In this document: positions 57,083 to 64,000 of the stretch, piece by piece
Numbering within the stretch: position 1 is the stretch's first letter
Layout: each line of letters starts with the position of its first letter
Source: Streptomyces sp. NBC_00572
Lineage (GTDB): Bacteria; Actinomycetota; Actinomycetes; Streptomycetales; Streptomycetaceae
Assembly (NCBI RefSeq): GCF_026341815.1
Contig: NZ_JAPENX010000001.1
Location: 3,348,001 to 3,412,000, forward strand
Direction of reading: 5' to 3'
Length of the DNA stretch: 64,000 nt
Program-made: the position numbers and the translations under genes
Notes under the pieces: model-generated
Seen by the model: only the letters and a program-made list of their open reading frames with translations
Database searches by the model: none
What the model was told of the DNA's origin: nothing

Positions 57083-57136
57083 GTCCGCGCGGGGAAATTC
57101 CCGGCCGCGGGTCCGGCGCCGTGATGGGATCCGGCC

Positions 57137-58015
57137 ATGACGACTCCGAAGACCCCCACGATTCCCGTGCTTCCCACGCCCTCCGCGGCCCTTCTCGACA
57201 AGGCACGGCTGTTCCGCTCCCTGCACGTGCCCGGCCGCCCGGTGGTCCTGCCCAACGCGTGGGACGTCGCCTCGGCGCGCGTCGTCGCGGACGCCGGGGC
57301 CCCTGCGGTGGCGACGACCAGCGCGGGCGTCGCGTGGTCGCTCGGCCGCGGCGACGGTGATCACCTGGGCCGGGACGAGGCGCTGGCCGCCGTCGCCCGT
57401 GTCGCGGCGTCGGTCGACGTCCCGGTCACCGCCGACGTCGAGCGCGGCTACGCGGACGATCCGGCCGGGGTGGCCGAGACGGTACGGGGCGTCCTCGCGG
57501 CGGGTGCCGTCGGCATCAACCTGGAGGACACCCTGCGCCCGGACGCCCTGCGCCCCGTGGCCGAGCAGGCCGCCCGGATCGCGGCGGCGCGCGGGGCGGC
57601 GGACGCGGCCGGGGTCCCGCTCTTCGTCAACGCCCGCATCGACACCCACCGGATGCCGCCGGGGGACCGTGCGGCCTGGCTGGACGAGACGCTGTCCCGG
57701 GCCGCGGCCTACGCGGCGGCCGGAGCGGACGGGATCTTCGTCCTGGGCGCGCTGGACGCCGCGACGGTCGAGCGCCTGGTGGCCGCGTCGCCGCTGCCGG
57801 TGAACGTCGCGGTCGGCCCGGGGACGCTGGCCGTGGCGGAGCTCGCGGCGGCGGGCGTGGCCCGGGTGAGCGCGGGCTCGTCGATCGCGGAGGCGGCGTA
57901 CGGGCTGGCCGGGCGGGCGGCCCGCGAACTGCTGGAGCGGGGCACGGCGAAGGAACTTGAGGGCGGCGCCGACTACGCCACCCTGAACACCCTGCTCCTG
58001 ACCGCCACCGACTGA
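57137..58015 (+). CDS. Isocitrate lyase/PEP mutase-family enzyme, 292 aa
   Basis: A single-domain alpha/beta barrel of the ICL/PEPM family: LPNAWDVASARVVADAGAPAVATTSAG (substrate loop), PVTADVERGYADDPAGVAETVRGVLAAGAVGINLEDT (metal-binding Asp and Glu), FVNARIDTHR. The usual isocitrate-lyase KKCGH signature is absent, so it is not an isocitrate lyase; a C-C or P-C bond lyase of unknown substrate is likely. Its last codons lie in a 14-bp tandem repeat that extends past the stop. Confidence 0.87.
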   Translation: MTTPKTPTIPVLPTPSAALLDKARLFRSLHVPGRPVVLPNAWDVASARVVADAGAPAVATTSAGVAWSLGRGDGDHLGRDEALAAVARVAASVDVPVTADVERGYADDPAGVAETVRGVLAAGAVGINLEDTLRPDALRPVAEQAARIAAARGAADAAGVPLFVNARIDTHRMPPGDRAAWLDETLSRAAAYAAAGADGIFVLGALDAATVERLVAASPLPVNVAVGPGTLAVAELAAAGVARVSAGSSIAEAAYGLAGRAARELLERGTAKELEGGADYATLNTLLLTATD

Positions 58016-58081
58016 CCGCCACCGACTCACTGCCATCGGCTGGCTGCGACCGACTGACCGTCATCGACTGGCTGCCACCGA
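57998..58081. repeat. Six 14-bp tandem units across a stop codon
   Basis: Units CTGACCGCCACCGA (57998), CTGACCGCCACCGA (58012), CTCACTGCCATCGG (58026), CTGGCTGCGACCGA (58040), CTGACCGTCATCGA (58054) and CTGGCTGCCACCGA (58068). The first encodes the protein's end (Leu-Thr-Ala-Thr-Asp) and the second contains the TGA. Confidence 0.88.
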
Positions 58082-58271
58082 CAGGGCCTGACGGCGATCG
58101 GTGCCCGCCGTCCGACGATCGGCGCGTGACCGGTGCGCGATGTCCGACGGACGGCGGGCGACCCGGTCCGGGTGGCCCCGTGAGGATGGTCGTCATGAAC
58201 CCCGAACTCGAAGTGTTCGCACCGTTCTTGACCCGAACGGACCTCGCCGACCCGATCGAAGGACGTACGCC

Positions 58272-59555
58272 GTGAAGCTCCGGTCGAAGAAGATCCGACT
58301 CGTACTGTGCGCCGGTGTGGCCGCGCTCACGGCCTGCGTGGGTACGGTGGCGGCCGCTCCCGGCCCGGACGCGGCGACGACCGGGCCCGCCCGTGTCGAT
58401 CCCGCGAAGCTGAGGTCCGCCATGGACGGTGTCCATCGGGCGGGCGTTCCGGGGGTGTTCGGCGAGGTGCGGGACGCCGGCCGGACCTGGCGCGGAGCCT
58501 CCGGGGTCGCCGACCTCGCCACCGGCCGGCCCGTCGACCCCGGGATGCGTCAGCGCATCGCCAGTGTCACCAAGACCTTCACCGCGGCCGCCGTCATGCA
58601 GCAGGTCGAGCGGGGCCGGATCGAACTGGACGCGCCCGTCGGTGACTACCTGCCGGACCTGGTGCCGGGGGAGCGGGGCAGGCGGATCACGGTCCGGATG
58701 CTCCTCAACAACACCAGTGGCATCCCCGACTACGTCCCGTACGCGTTCCCCTCCCTTCAGGAGAACTCGCCCACGAGCCTGGACGACAACCGGTTCCGGG
58801 AGTTCCGCCCGGCCGAGCTGATCGCACTGGGCCTCGCGGCGCCGCCCACGGGTGAGCCCGGCGGCCCCGTGGGCGTCTACTCCAACACCAACTGGCTGCT
58901 GCTCGGCCAACTCCTGGAGCGGGTGACCGGCACCACCGCCGAGCGCTACATCACCCGCCACGTCATCGAGCGCGCCGGGCTGCGGCACACGGGGTTCCCG
59001 GACGGGCCCCGGATCGACGGGCCGCACCCGCGGATGTACGAGGCCATGTTCGGCCTGCTCGATCCGCCGCGTGACTACAGCGTCTACAACATGTCCTGGA
59101 CGGGGACGGGCGCCGGCCTCGTCGCCACCATGGAGGACCTCAACCGTTTCTACGCCGAGCTGCTCGGCGGCAGGATCGTCGGCCGTGCGTCGCTGGCGGA
59201 GATGCAGCGCACGATCCCGGTCCGCGCCCTGGACGGGACGATGATCAATTACGGCCTCGGCCTGCACAAGGTCGTCGTTCCCGGCTGCGGCACCTTCTGG
59301 GGCCACGACGGCTCGGTCTGGGGAGCCGGGACCATCTCCCTGATCAGGGCCGACGGCAGGCGTCAGATGTCGATCGCGGTCAACCTGCAGCGGTGGAACG
59401 AGCGGGACTCCGAGGGGATCCCGCAGCCCCACCCCATCGACGGCGCCCTGCGGACGCTGTACGGGCGGGCGCTGTGCGGCACGGACACCTTCGAGCCCGT
59501 GCCCGTGCCCGTGCCCGTGCCGGGGCCTGCGTCCGAGCCCGCTCCCGCCCTCTAG
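58272..59555 (+). CDS. Secreted serine hydrolase (class C beta-lactamase/DD-peptidase type), 427 aa
   Basis: Signal peptide KLRSKKIRLVLCAGVAALTACVGTVAAA. The active-site motifs of the penicillin-binding fold are all present: SxxK in RIASVTKTFTAAAV, YSN in VGVYSNTNWLLLGQLLE and HxG in FWGHDGSVWGAG. It probably acts as a D,D-carboxypeptidase or esterase on the cell wall outside the membrane. The start is GTG 58272. The C-terminus ends in a PV-repeat (codons GTGCCC repeated). The stop overlaps the convergent SIS gene by 4 nt. Confidence 0.87.
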   Translation: MKLRSKKIRLVLCAGVAALTACVGTVAAAPGPDAATTGPARVDPAKLRSAMDGVHRAGVPGVFGEVRDAGRTWRGASGVADLATGRPVDPGMRQRIASVTKTFTAAAVMQQVERGRIELDAPVGDYLPDLVPGERGRRITVRMLLNNTSGIPDYVPYAFPSLQENSPTSLDDNRFREFRPAELIALGLAAPPTGEPGGPVGVYSNTNWLLLGQLLERVTGTTAERYITRHVIERAGLRHTGFPDGPRIDGPHPRMYEAMFGLLDPPRDYSVYNMSWTGTGAGLVATMEDLNRFYAELLGGRIVGRASLAEMQRTIPVRALDGTMINYGLGLHKVVVPGCGTFWGHDGSVWGAGTISLIRADGRRQMSIAVNLQRWNERDSEGIPQPHPIDGALRTLYGRALCGTDTFEPVPVPVPVPGPASEPAPAL

Positions 59556-60319
59556 TGCCGGTAGAAGATCCGGTCGCCGTACTCCGTCATCACGCGGCCG
59601 TTCCACTCGTGGCCGCCGTCGACGTTCCCGGACCGCAGCAGCGGCGGCTCGATGCCGCGGCGGACGAGGTCCTCGGCGGCGGCGGCGAGCGTGGCCTGCA
59701 TGAGGGCGCTGGTGACGACGGTGGACGCGGGTGCGAAGGGGGCCTCGATGCCCTCGTGGGTGAGTTCCGCGTCCCCGACGGCGATCCGGGAGTCGAGGAC
59801 GATGTCGCAGTGGTCCTTGAGGTAGGTGCCCGAGACGTGCCGGGACTTCGTCTCCGTCGCGTAGGCCACCGACGTGACGCCGATGACGGTGAGGCCGAGC
59901 GCGCGGGCGTTCATCGCCATCTCGACGGGCAGGGCGTTGCGCCCGGAGAGGGAGATGATGATCAGGACGTCCCCGGCCTTGGCGGGGGAGGAGTCCAGGA
60001 CCGCGCCCGCGAGGCCGTCGACCCGTTCGAGGGCGGAGCCGAGCGTCGCGGGCATGACGTCGACGCCGACGACACCCGGGACGACCAGCAGGTTCATGAG
60101 GGCGAGGCCGCCCGCCCGGTAGACGACGTCCTGGGCGGCGAGCGAGGAGTGGCCCGCGCCGAAGGCGAAGAGCCGGTTGCCGTTGGCGACGGCCTCGGCG
60201 ATCGCGGCGCCCGCCTCGGCGATCTCGGCCGAGTCGCCGTCGCGCACCTGCTGGAGCAGGCCGATCGCGGCGTCGAAGAACTGTCCGGCCAGCTTGCTCT
60301 CGCCCGCGCTGTCGCCCAT
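59552..60319 (-). CDS. SIS-domain (phosphosugar-binding) protein, 255 aa
   Basis: One sugar isomerase domain: AEAVANGNRLFAFGAGHSSLAAQDVVYRAGGL, VLIIISLSGRNALPVEMAMNARALGLTVIGVTS and a C-terminal helix pair. It resembles the UPF0309/YckB-like phosphosugar isomerase relatives. It has no fused kinase or DNA-binding domain. The ligand may be an N-acetylmuramic or glucosamine 6-phosphate (family inference only). AAGGAG precedes ATG 60319. It is divergent from dmdR1. Confidence 0.85.
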   Translation of the reverse strand: MGDSAGESKLAGQFFDAAIGLLQQVRDGDSAEIAEAGAAIAEAVANGNRLFAFGAGHSSLAAQDVVYRAGGLALMNLLVVPGVVGVDVMPATLGSALERVDGLAGAVLDSSPAKAGDVLIIISLSGRNALPVEMAMNARALGLTVIGVTSVAYATETKSRHVSGTYLKDHCDIVLDSRIAVGDAELTHEGIEAPFAPASTVVTSALMQATLAAAAEDLVRRGIEPPLLRSGNVDGGHEWNGRVMTEYGDRIFYRH

Positions 60320-60504
60320 TCCAGAAGCTCCTTCTCGTCGCCGTCACGTCGTCGCGTCATGTCGTGGTCGTGCCCCGGTCGCCGATCACGGTGCGGTCTG
60401 GACCATTGCTCTGTCAATACCGCCTTCGCCCGGTGAGGCCCGGTTGTCGGCGCGATGCGTCAGAATTGGTGCAGGGCCAGCGCACGACTCATCGAGGGGC
60501 ACGT

Positions 60505-61194
60505 ATGTCCGGACTGATCGACACAACGGAGATGTATCTCCGCACCATCCTCGAGCTTGAGGAGGAAGGTGTGGTCCCCATGCGTGCCCGGATCGCCGAG
60601 CGGCTCGACCAGAGCGGCCCAACGGTGAGCCAGACGGTGGCCCGGATGGAGCGCGACGGCCTGGTGGCCGTCGCCAGCGACCGGCACCTGGAGCTCACGG
60701 ACGAAGGCCGCCGCCTCGCCACCCGCGTCATGCGCAAGCACCGCCTCGCGGAGTGCCTGCTCGTCGACGTGATCGGCCTGGAGTGGGAGCAGGTGCACGC
60801 CGAGGCCTGTCGCTGGGAGCACGTGATGAGCGAGGCCGTGGAGCGGAGGGTCCTGGAGCTGCTGCGTCACCCGACGGAGTCGCCGTACGGGAACCCGATC
60901 CCGGGCCTTGAGGAGCTCGGCGAGAAGGCGGAGGCCGAGGCCTTCCTCGACGACTCGATGGTCTCGCTCGCCGAGCTGGACGCGAGCGAGAGCAAGACGG
61001 TGGTCGTCCGCCGGATCGGCGAGCCGATCCAGACGGACGCCCAGCTGATGTACACGCTGCGGCGGGCGGGCGTGCAGCCCGGCTCCGTGGTGTCGGTGAC
61101 GGAGTCCGCGGGCGGCGTTCTCGTGGGCAGCAGCGGCGAGGCGGCCGAGCTGAACGCGGACGTCGCGGCGCACGTGTTCGTCGCGAAGCGCTGA
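60505..61194 (+). CDS. dmdR1: Iron-dependent repressor DmdR1 (DtxR family), 229 aa
   Basis: The main iron regulator of Streptomyces. It represses siderophore and uptake genes when bound to Fe2+. The metal ligands of DtxR are all retained at the same positions: Met10, His79, Glu83, His98, Cys102, Glu105 and His106. The winged helix is AERLDQSGPTVSQTVARMERDGLV, and a C-terminal SH3-like domain follows a flexible linker. The start is ATG at 60505. Several long antisense frames overlap it; one of these is known as adm in S. coelicolor. Confidence 0.93.
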   Translation: MSGLIDTTEMYLRTILELEEEGVVPMRARIAERLDQSGPTVSQTVARMERDGLVAVASDRHLELTDEGRRLATRVMRKHRLAECLLVDVIGLEWEQVHAEACRWEHVMSEAVERRVLELLRHPTESPYGNPIPGLEELGEKAEAEAFLDDSMVSLAELDASESKTVVVRRIGEPIQTDAQLMYTLRRAGVQPGSVVSVTESAGGVLVGSSGEAAELNADVAAHVFVAKR

Positions 61195-61219
61195 GGCTTC
61201 GCAGCTTTCGTACGGAGTG

Positions 61220-61261
61220 GGGGCGCCCTGTCGGCCGGTGAACGGACCGGTGGGGCGCCCC
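61220..61261. terminator. Terminator after dmdR1
   Basis: GGGGCGCCC at the left pairs with GGGCGCCCC at the right, with an inner CCGGT/ACCGG stem, between the convergent dmdR1 and membrane-protein genes. Confidence 0.8.
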
Positions 61262-61289
61262 TTTCGGCTTCCGGGGCAGCGGTTTCCGG

Positions 61290-62063
61290 TCAGATGTAGG
61301 GGGCGAGGACGCCCCACAGGCCGAGGGAGAGGATTCCGAGCGCGAGGGCGCCGCCGGAGGTGTGCTTCAGCACGATCATGAAGACCGTCTCGCGCGCGGC
61401 GTGGCGGGCCGGCTTCTCCGGGTCGTAGACGACGTGGATGTTCTCCGTGACGCGGTGGGGGGCGTCCTGGCTGTGCTCGTTGCCGCTGGTGTCGGTGAAG
61501 GTGTAGTGGCGGGCCTTCTTCCCGTTCGGGTAGTAGGCCCGCCTGGCCACGACGGTGATGCCCCGCCGGGCGAGGACCGCCTTGTCGATGACGCTCATGA
61601 CCACGGCGAAGGTGGAGAGCAGGCCGACGAGCAGCGCGAGCAGTCCGGCGAAGGCCGCCAAGCCCATGCCGCCGCCGTGGGCCGCCGCGGTCCACCAGAC
61701 GTAGCCGACGTAGGCGGCCAGGGCGGCCGCACCGCCCGTCCACGCCTGCCACATCTTGAGGATGAATCCGCCTTCCTCGGTGGTGACCAGGGCGCTGCCG
61801 GCCGGGTCCCTCTCCTCGGGCAGGGCGTTGTTCAGGGCGGTCAGGAATGCCGTGGTGGCGTAGGCGTTGCCGCCCTCGATCCGGTGGACCGCCCGGTCCG
61901 TGAGCACGATCTCCAGGGCTTTGTCACCGCGGGGGTGGACCTCCTGGACGGCCGCCAGGGGGATGCGCGTGATCAGCCGGTCCCGACTGATGGTGAGCAG
62001 GCCGGGGTCGAGGATCGCATCGGTGTCCCCCTTCGTGAGGACCTGTGAGCTGAGCATGACCAA
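61290..62063 (-). CDS. Membrane protein of unknown function, 257 aa
   Basis: The N-terminal 100 residues are soluble and beta-rich (DAILDPGLLTISRDRLITRIPLAAVQEVHPRGDKALEIVLTD, PH-like in appearance). Then come two helices (about 107-125 and 131-160), a hydrophilic segment resembling DUF3592 (GKKARHYTFTDTSGNEHSQDAP) and a last helix pair to the end. I do not recognise the family with certainty. TTG at 62063 stands 5 nt after AGGGGG, and ATG 62057 is the alternative. It converges on dmdR1. Confidence 0.72.
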   Translation of the reverse strand: MVMLSSQVLTKGDTDAILDPGLLTISRDRLITRIPLAAVQEVHPRGDKALEIVLTDRAVHRIEGGNAYATTAFLTALNNALPEERDPAGSALVTTEEGGFILKMWQAWTGGAAALAAYVGYVWWTAAAHGGGMGLAAFAGLLALLVGLLSTFAVVMSVIDKAVLARRGITVVARRAYYPNGKKARHYTFTDTSGNEHSQDAPHRVTENIHVVYDPEKPARHAARETVFMIVLKHTSGGALALGILSLGLWGVLAPYI

Positions 62064-62550
62064 CTTGACCCCCTGCAGGGGTCATTGGTTGTACGCGAAG
62101 GGGGTGACGACCGCCGTGCGCCCCGTTTTACGCCGGAATGGCTACGCCCGCGCCCTCGCCGTGCCACGCTGGGTCGCAGTGGTCCGATAGCGGGGGTCGG
62201 GCGAGGCGATACCGGGGAGGGGTGGGGTGGTGCGGCGAGTGGATACGGTGCGTCGGGTGCCGTCCGTCCGGGTGGCCCGCGGGCCCCGGACAGCAGAGGG
62301 CCCCGGCGCCCTTGGGCGCCGGGGCCTGTCCTCCCCTGTGCTGACCTGGAGCCCCGAGCTCTCAAGGTCATCCCCTCGGACCGTTTTTCCCCGAGCGGTC
62401 CGCCTCCCGTTCAAGATCTCCCCTCGGCAGCGGTCGTCAATCCTTGAGCCCTGTCACTCGAACGAGGGGTGTTGCGCGGCAGGAGCGCATTTTCGAATGC
62501 GAGTTCGATAGTCTGGCGTGGTTCGAAGGCAAGAAGAGGGGGTGCCAGGG
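62064..62550. other. Intergenic region with structured-RNA-like hairpins
   Basis: About 490 bp between divergent genes. A 12-bp palindrome CCCCTGCAGGGG (62070-62081) lies just upstream of the membrane-protein start. Three hairpins follow at 62299-62402. No ORF here has a ribosome binding site or recognisable product. Confidence 0.65.
62299..62402. ncRNA. Candidate structured RNA: three consecutive hairpins
   Basis: Hairpin 1 (62299-62326): GGCCCCGGCGCCC-TT-GGGCGCCGGGGCC. Hairpin 2 (62342-62370): TGACCT and AGGTCA with an inner GAGC/GCTC. Hairpin 3 (62377-62402): CGGACCG and CGGTCCG. On the minus strand, hairpin 1 would come last, like a terminator of a small RNA. I do not recognise the class. 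Confidence 0.4.
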
Positions 62551-63612
62551 ATGGCGCGACGACTCGACGTCACCGGGGCCGACGGCGTACGGCTGGCGGC
62601 CTGGGACTTCACGCCCGGGACCGCCCCGCAGGCCGGCCCCGGGGTGTTACTCCTCCACGGCCTGATGGGCCACGCCGCCCATTGGGCCCCGGCGATCAGC
62701 CGCCTCACGGCAGCGGCCGCCCGCCCTGACACCGGATCCCCCGGCATCGGGCTCCCCGGCCCCGGCGTCCCCGTCCCCGGATCCTCCGGCATCGGGCTCG
62801 GCCCCGGCCCCTTCGACACCGGAGTGCCCCGACCCGGCCCCGGCGCCCCCGCCATCACGCTCCCCGCGCCCGGAGCCCCCTCCGTCCTCTCCGCCTCCTC
62901 CGTCCCTCGCCGCCCCGGGCCCCACCCCCGCACCATCGCCCTCGACCAGCGCGGCCACGGGCACAGCGAGAAGCCCCCCGGCGGGGTCTTCACCCGCGAG
63001 GCGTACGTGGCGGACGCGGCCGCCGCCGTCGAGCAGCTCGGTCTCGGCCCTGTCACCCTGATCGGCCACTCCATGGGCGCCCTCACGGCCTGGCAGCTCG
63101 CCGCAGAGCGCCCCGACCTCGTTCACGCCCTGGTCATCTGCGACATGCGTGCCTCGGCGCTCGGCGCGGCCTCGCAGCGCGAGTGGCGGGACTGGTTCCG
63201 CCGCTGGCCGGCCCCGTTCCCTTCGCTCGACGCCGCCCGCAGCTGGTTCGGCGAAGAGGACCCGTGGGTGGAGCGGCCCAACCCCGCCCGGGGTGCCTTC
63301 TTCGCCGAGGTGATGGCCGAGCACCCGGACGGCTGGCGCCCGGTCTTCGACCCGGAGCAGATGCTGACCTCCCGAGAGACCTGGGTGCACGACGCCCACT
63401 GGGAGTCGCTGGCCCAGGTCCGCTGCCCGACGCTGGTCGTCCGCGGCCTGGACGGCGAGCTGGGCCGTGCCGAGGCGCAGGAGATGGTCCGGGTGCTGCC
63501 CCGCGGGGCGTATGCGGAGATCCCCGACGCGGGCCACCTCCTCCACTACGAGCACCCGGACGCCTGGCGCGAGGCGGTCGGACCCTTCCTGAACGGCGTC
63601 CTCACCTCGTAG
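62551..63612 (+). CDS. Alpha/beta hydrolase with Gly/Pro-rich insert, 353 aa
   Basis: A hydrolase of the alpha/beta fold: oxyanion region VLLLHGLMGHAAHW, nucleophile elbow LIGHSMGALTAWQ, acid residue region VVRGLDGELGRA and catalytic His in DAGHLLHYEHP. Residues 58-127, between the first strand-helix unit and the strand TIALDQRGHGHSEK, are a 70-residue low-complexity stretch rich in Gly, Pro and Ser (LPGPGVPVPGSSG, FDTGVPRPGPG) that normal family members do not have. ATG at 62551 is favoured over GTG 62518. The substrate is unknown. Confidence 0.86.
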   Translation: MARRLDVTGADGVRLAAWDFTPGTAPQAGPGVLLLHGLMGHAAHWAPAISRLTAAAARPDTGSPGIGLPGPGVPVPGSSGIGLGPGPFDTGVPRPGPGAPAITLPAPGAPSVLSASSVPRRPGPHPRTIALDQRGHGHSEKPPGGVFTREAYVADAAAAVEQLGLGPVTLIGHSMGALTAWQLAAERPDLVHALVICDMRASALGAASQREWRDWFRRWPAPFPSLDAARSWFGEEDPWVERPNPARGAFFAEVMAEHPDGWRPVFDPEQMLTSRETWVHDAHWESLAQVRCPTLVVRGLDGELGRAEAQEMVRVLPRGAYAEIPDAGHLLHYEHPDAWREAVGPFLNGVLTS

Positions 63613-63726
63613 ACCGCCCTCCTGGGGGGAAGGGCGACCCCCCTCCGGGCGCGAGAGCCCGGCAGGGTACGGTCCCTCTCGCGGCGCGTTCGAGGCCTTC
63701 TCCGCGCCGCCTCAGGGAGGAACTGC

Positions 63727-64000
63727 ATGCGCACATCTCTGCTGCGGCGCCTGGCCACGGTGGCCACGGCGCTGGGGCTCAGCTCGGCCGGGCTCCTGGG
63801 CGCGGGCGCCGCGCCCGCCCAGGCCGCGATCAGCGACTGCCCGTCGGGCTACTTCTGTGCCTGGAAGACCGACAACGGCACCGGCACGATGTACAAGACG
63901 AACACGAGCGTGGCGACGCTCGGCGGCTGGGACAACACGTTCCGGTCGGTCGTGAACCGCACGAACAAGTTCGCCTGCCTGTACGACGACGCCAACCACG
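63727..64000 (+). CDS. Peptidase inhibitor I36-family secreted protein, C-terminus beyond window edge
   Basis: The visible 91 residues show a signal peptide (MRTSLLRRLATVATALGLSSAGLLGAGAAPAQA) and a mature start ISDCPSGYFCAWKTDNGTGTMYKTN, then FRSVVNRTNKFACLYDDANH. The Cys-Pro-x-Gly-x-x-Cys pattern and the Asn/Ser-rich beta strands match the I36 inhibitor family (Streptomyces metalloprotease inhibitor SMPI). AGGGAGG stands 7 nt before the ATG at 63727. Its C-terminus lies outside the window. Confidence 0.82.
   Translation, partial: MRTSLLRRLATVATALGLSSAGLLGAGAAPAQAAISDCPSGYFCAWKTDNGTGTMYKTNTSVATLGGWDNTFRSVVNRTNKFACLYDDANH

Noticed and set aside
57627..60347. Minus-strand frame of 906 codons across four genes
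   Set aside because: It crosses several well-supported genes on both strands and encodes no known fold. It is a GC-content shadow.
62299..62402. tRNA or 6C RNA
   Set aside because: No cloverleaf with T-loop and no paired C-rich loops, so known classes do not fit.

Overview
The window is about 64 kb of very high-GC DNA with frequent GTG and TTG starts. Its gene set is typical of a Streptomyces chromosome: a DUF2771 lipoprotein, a DUF3027 protein, the iron regulator DmdR1, Tat and Sec secreted proteins, many MarR, TetR and LysR regulators, and 4-coumarate-CoA-ligase-like genes. I see no insertion sequence, prophage, rRNA, tRNA or CRISPR array. Both window edges cut genes: a lipoprotein on the left and an I36-type peptidase inhibitor on the right.

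Layout. 0-7.7 kb: lipoprotein, MFS transporter, DUF3027 protein, a Phd/RelE toxin-antitoxin pair with a clear operator, a large sacsin/Hsp90-type ATPase-domain protein and an unknown protein. 7.7-9.3 kb: almost gene-free, holding a small secreted protein, the remnant of an ATPase-type anti-sigma gene and the first copy of a large palindromic repeat. 9.3-18.5 kb: winged-helix protein, CtpE-like P-type ATPase, purine permease, a MarR-MFS operon behind an iron-box-like site, and a Tat-exported TagC-like propeller. 18.5-31.4 kb: housekeeping and small-molecule enzymes (GNAT, thpR, aldo/keto reductase, MarR with AhpD-like protein, SGNH and alpha/beta hydrolases, serC, an FAD/Fe-S oxidoreductase), then a MarR and a second-type enolase separated by a 13-bp-period operator array. 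31.4-35.8 kb: LysR with EamA exporter, a VOC protein, the complete copy of the palindromic element (about 0.8 kb), a DUF1272 zinc protein and a small membrane protein.

35.8-51 kb holds an acyl-CoA pathway in two transcription units: TIGR03084 protein, AtuA-like, carboxyltransferase, biotin carboxylase and acyl-CoA dehydrogenase; then AMP-dependent CoA ligase, enoyl-CoA hydratase and TetR. They are separated by five unrelated genes, but both units start behind a shared GCTTGATTGTTTC operator-like site, so the terminal TetR probably controls both. 51-64 kb: secreted metalloprotease, a 24-aa leader peptide before a 2OG-Fe(II) oxygenase, citrate synthase divergent from pdxH, a PAS/GAF protein, a PEP-mutase-family enzyme, a secreted serine hydrolase, a SIS protein, dmdR1, a membrane protein, a set of RNA-like hairpins and an alpha/beta hydrolase with a Gly/Pro-rich insert.

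The best candidate for something undescribed is the palindromic element. There are two copies in opposite orientation, each with long inverted arms round a conserved loop of about 147 nt, plus decayed fragments near the first copy. A second theme is that at least a dozen genes, mostly regulators, have a TANNNT hexamer 5-8 nt before the start codon, which suggests leaderless transcription with operators placed on the start.
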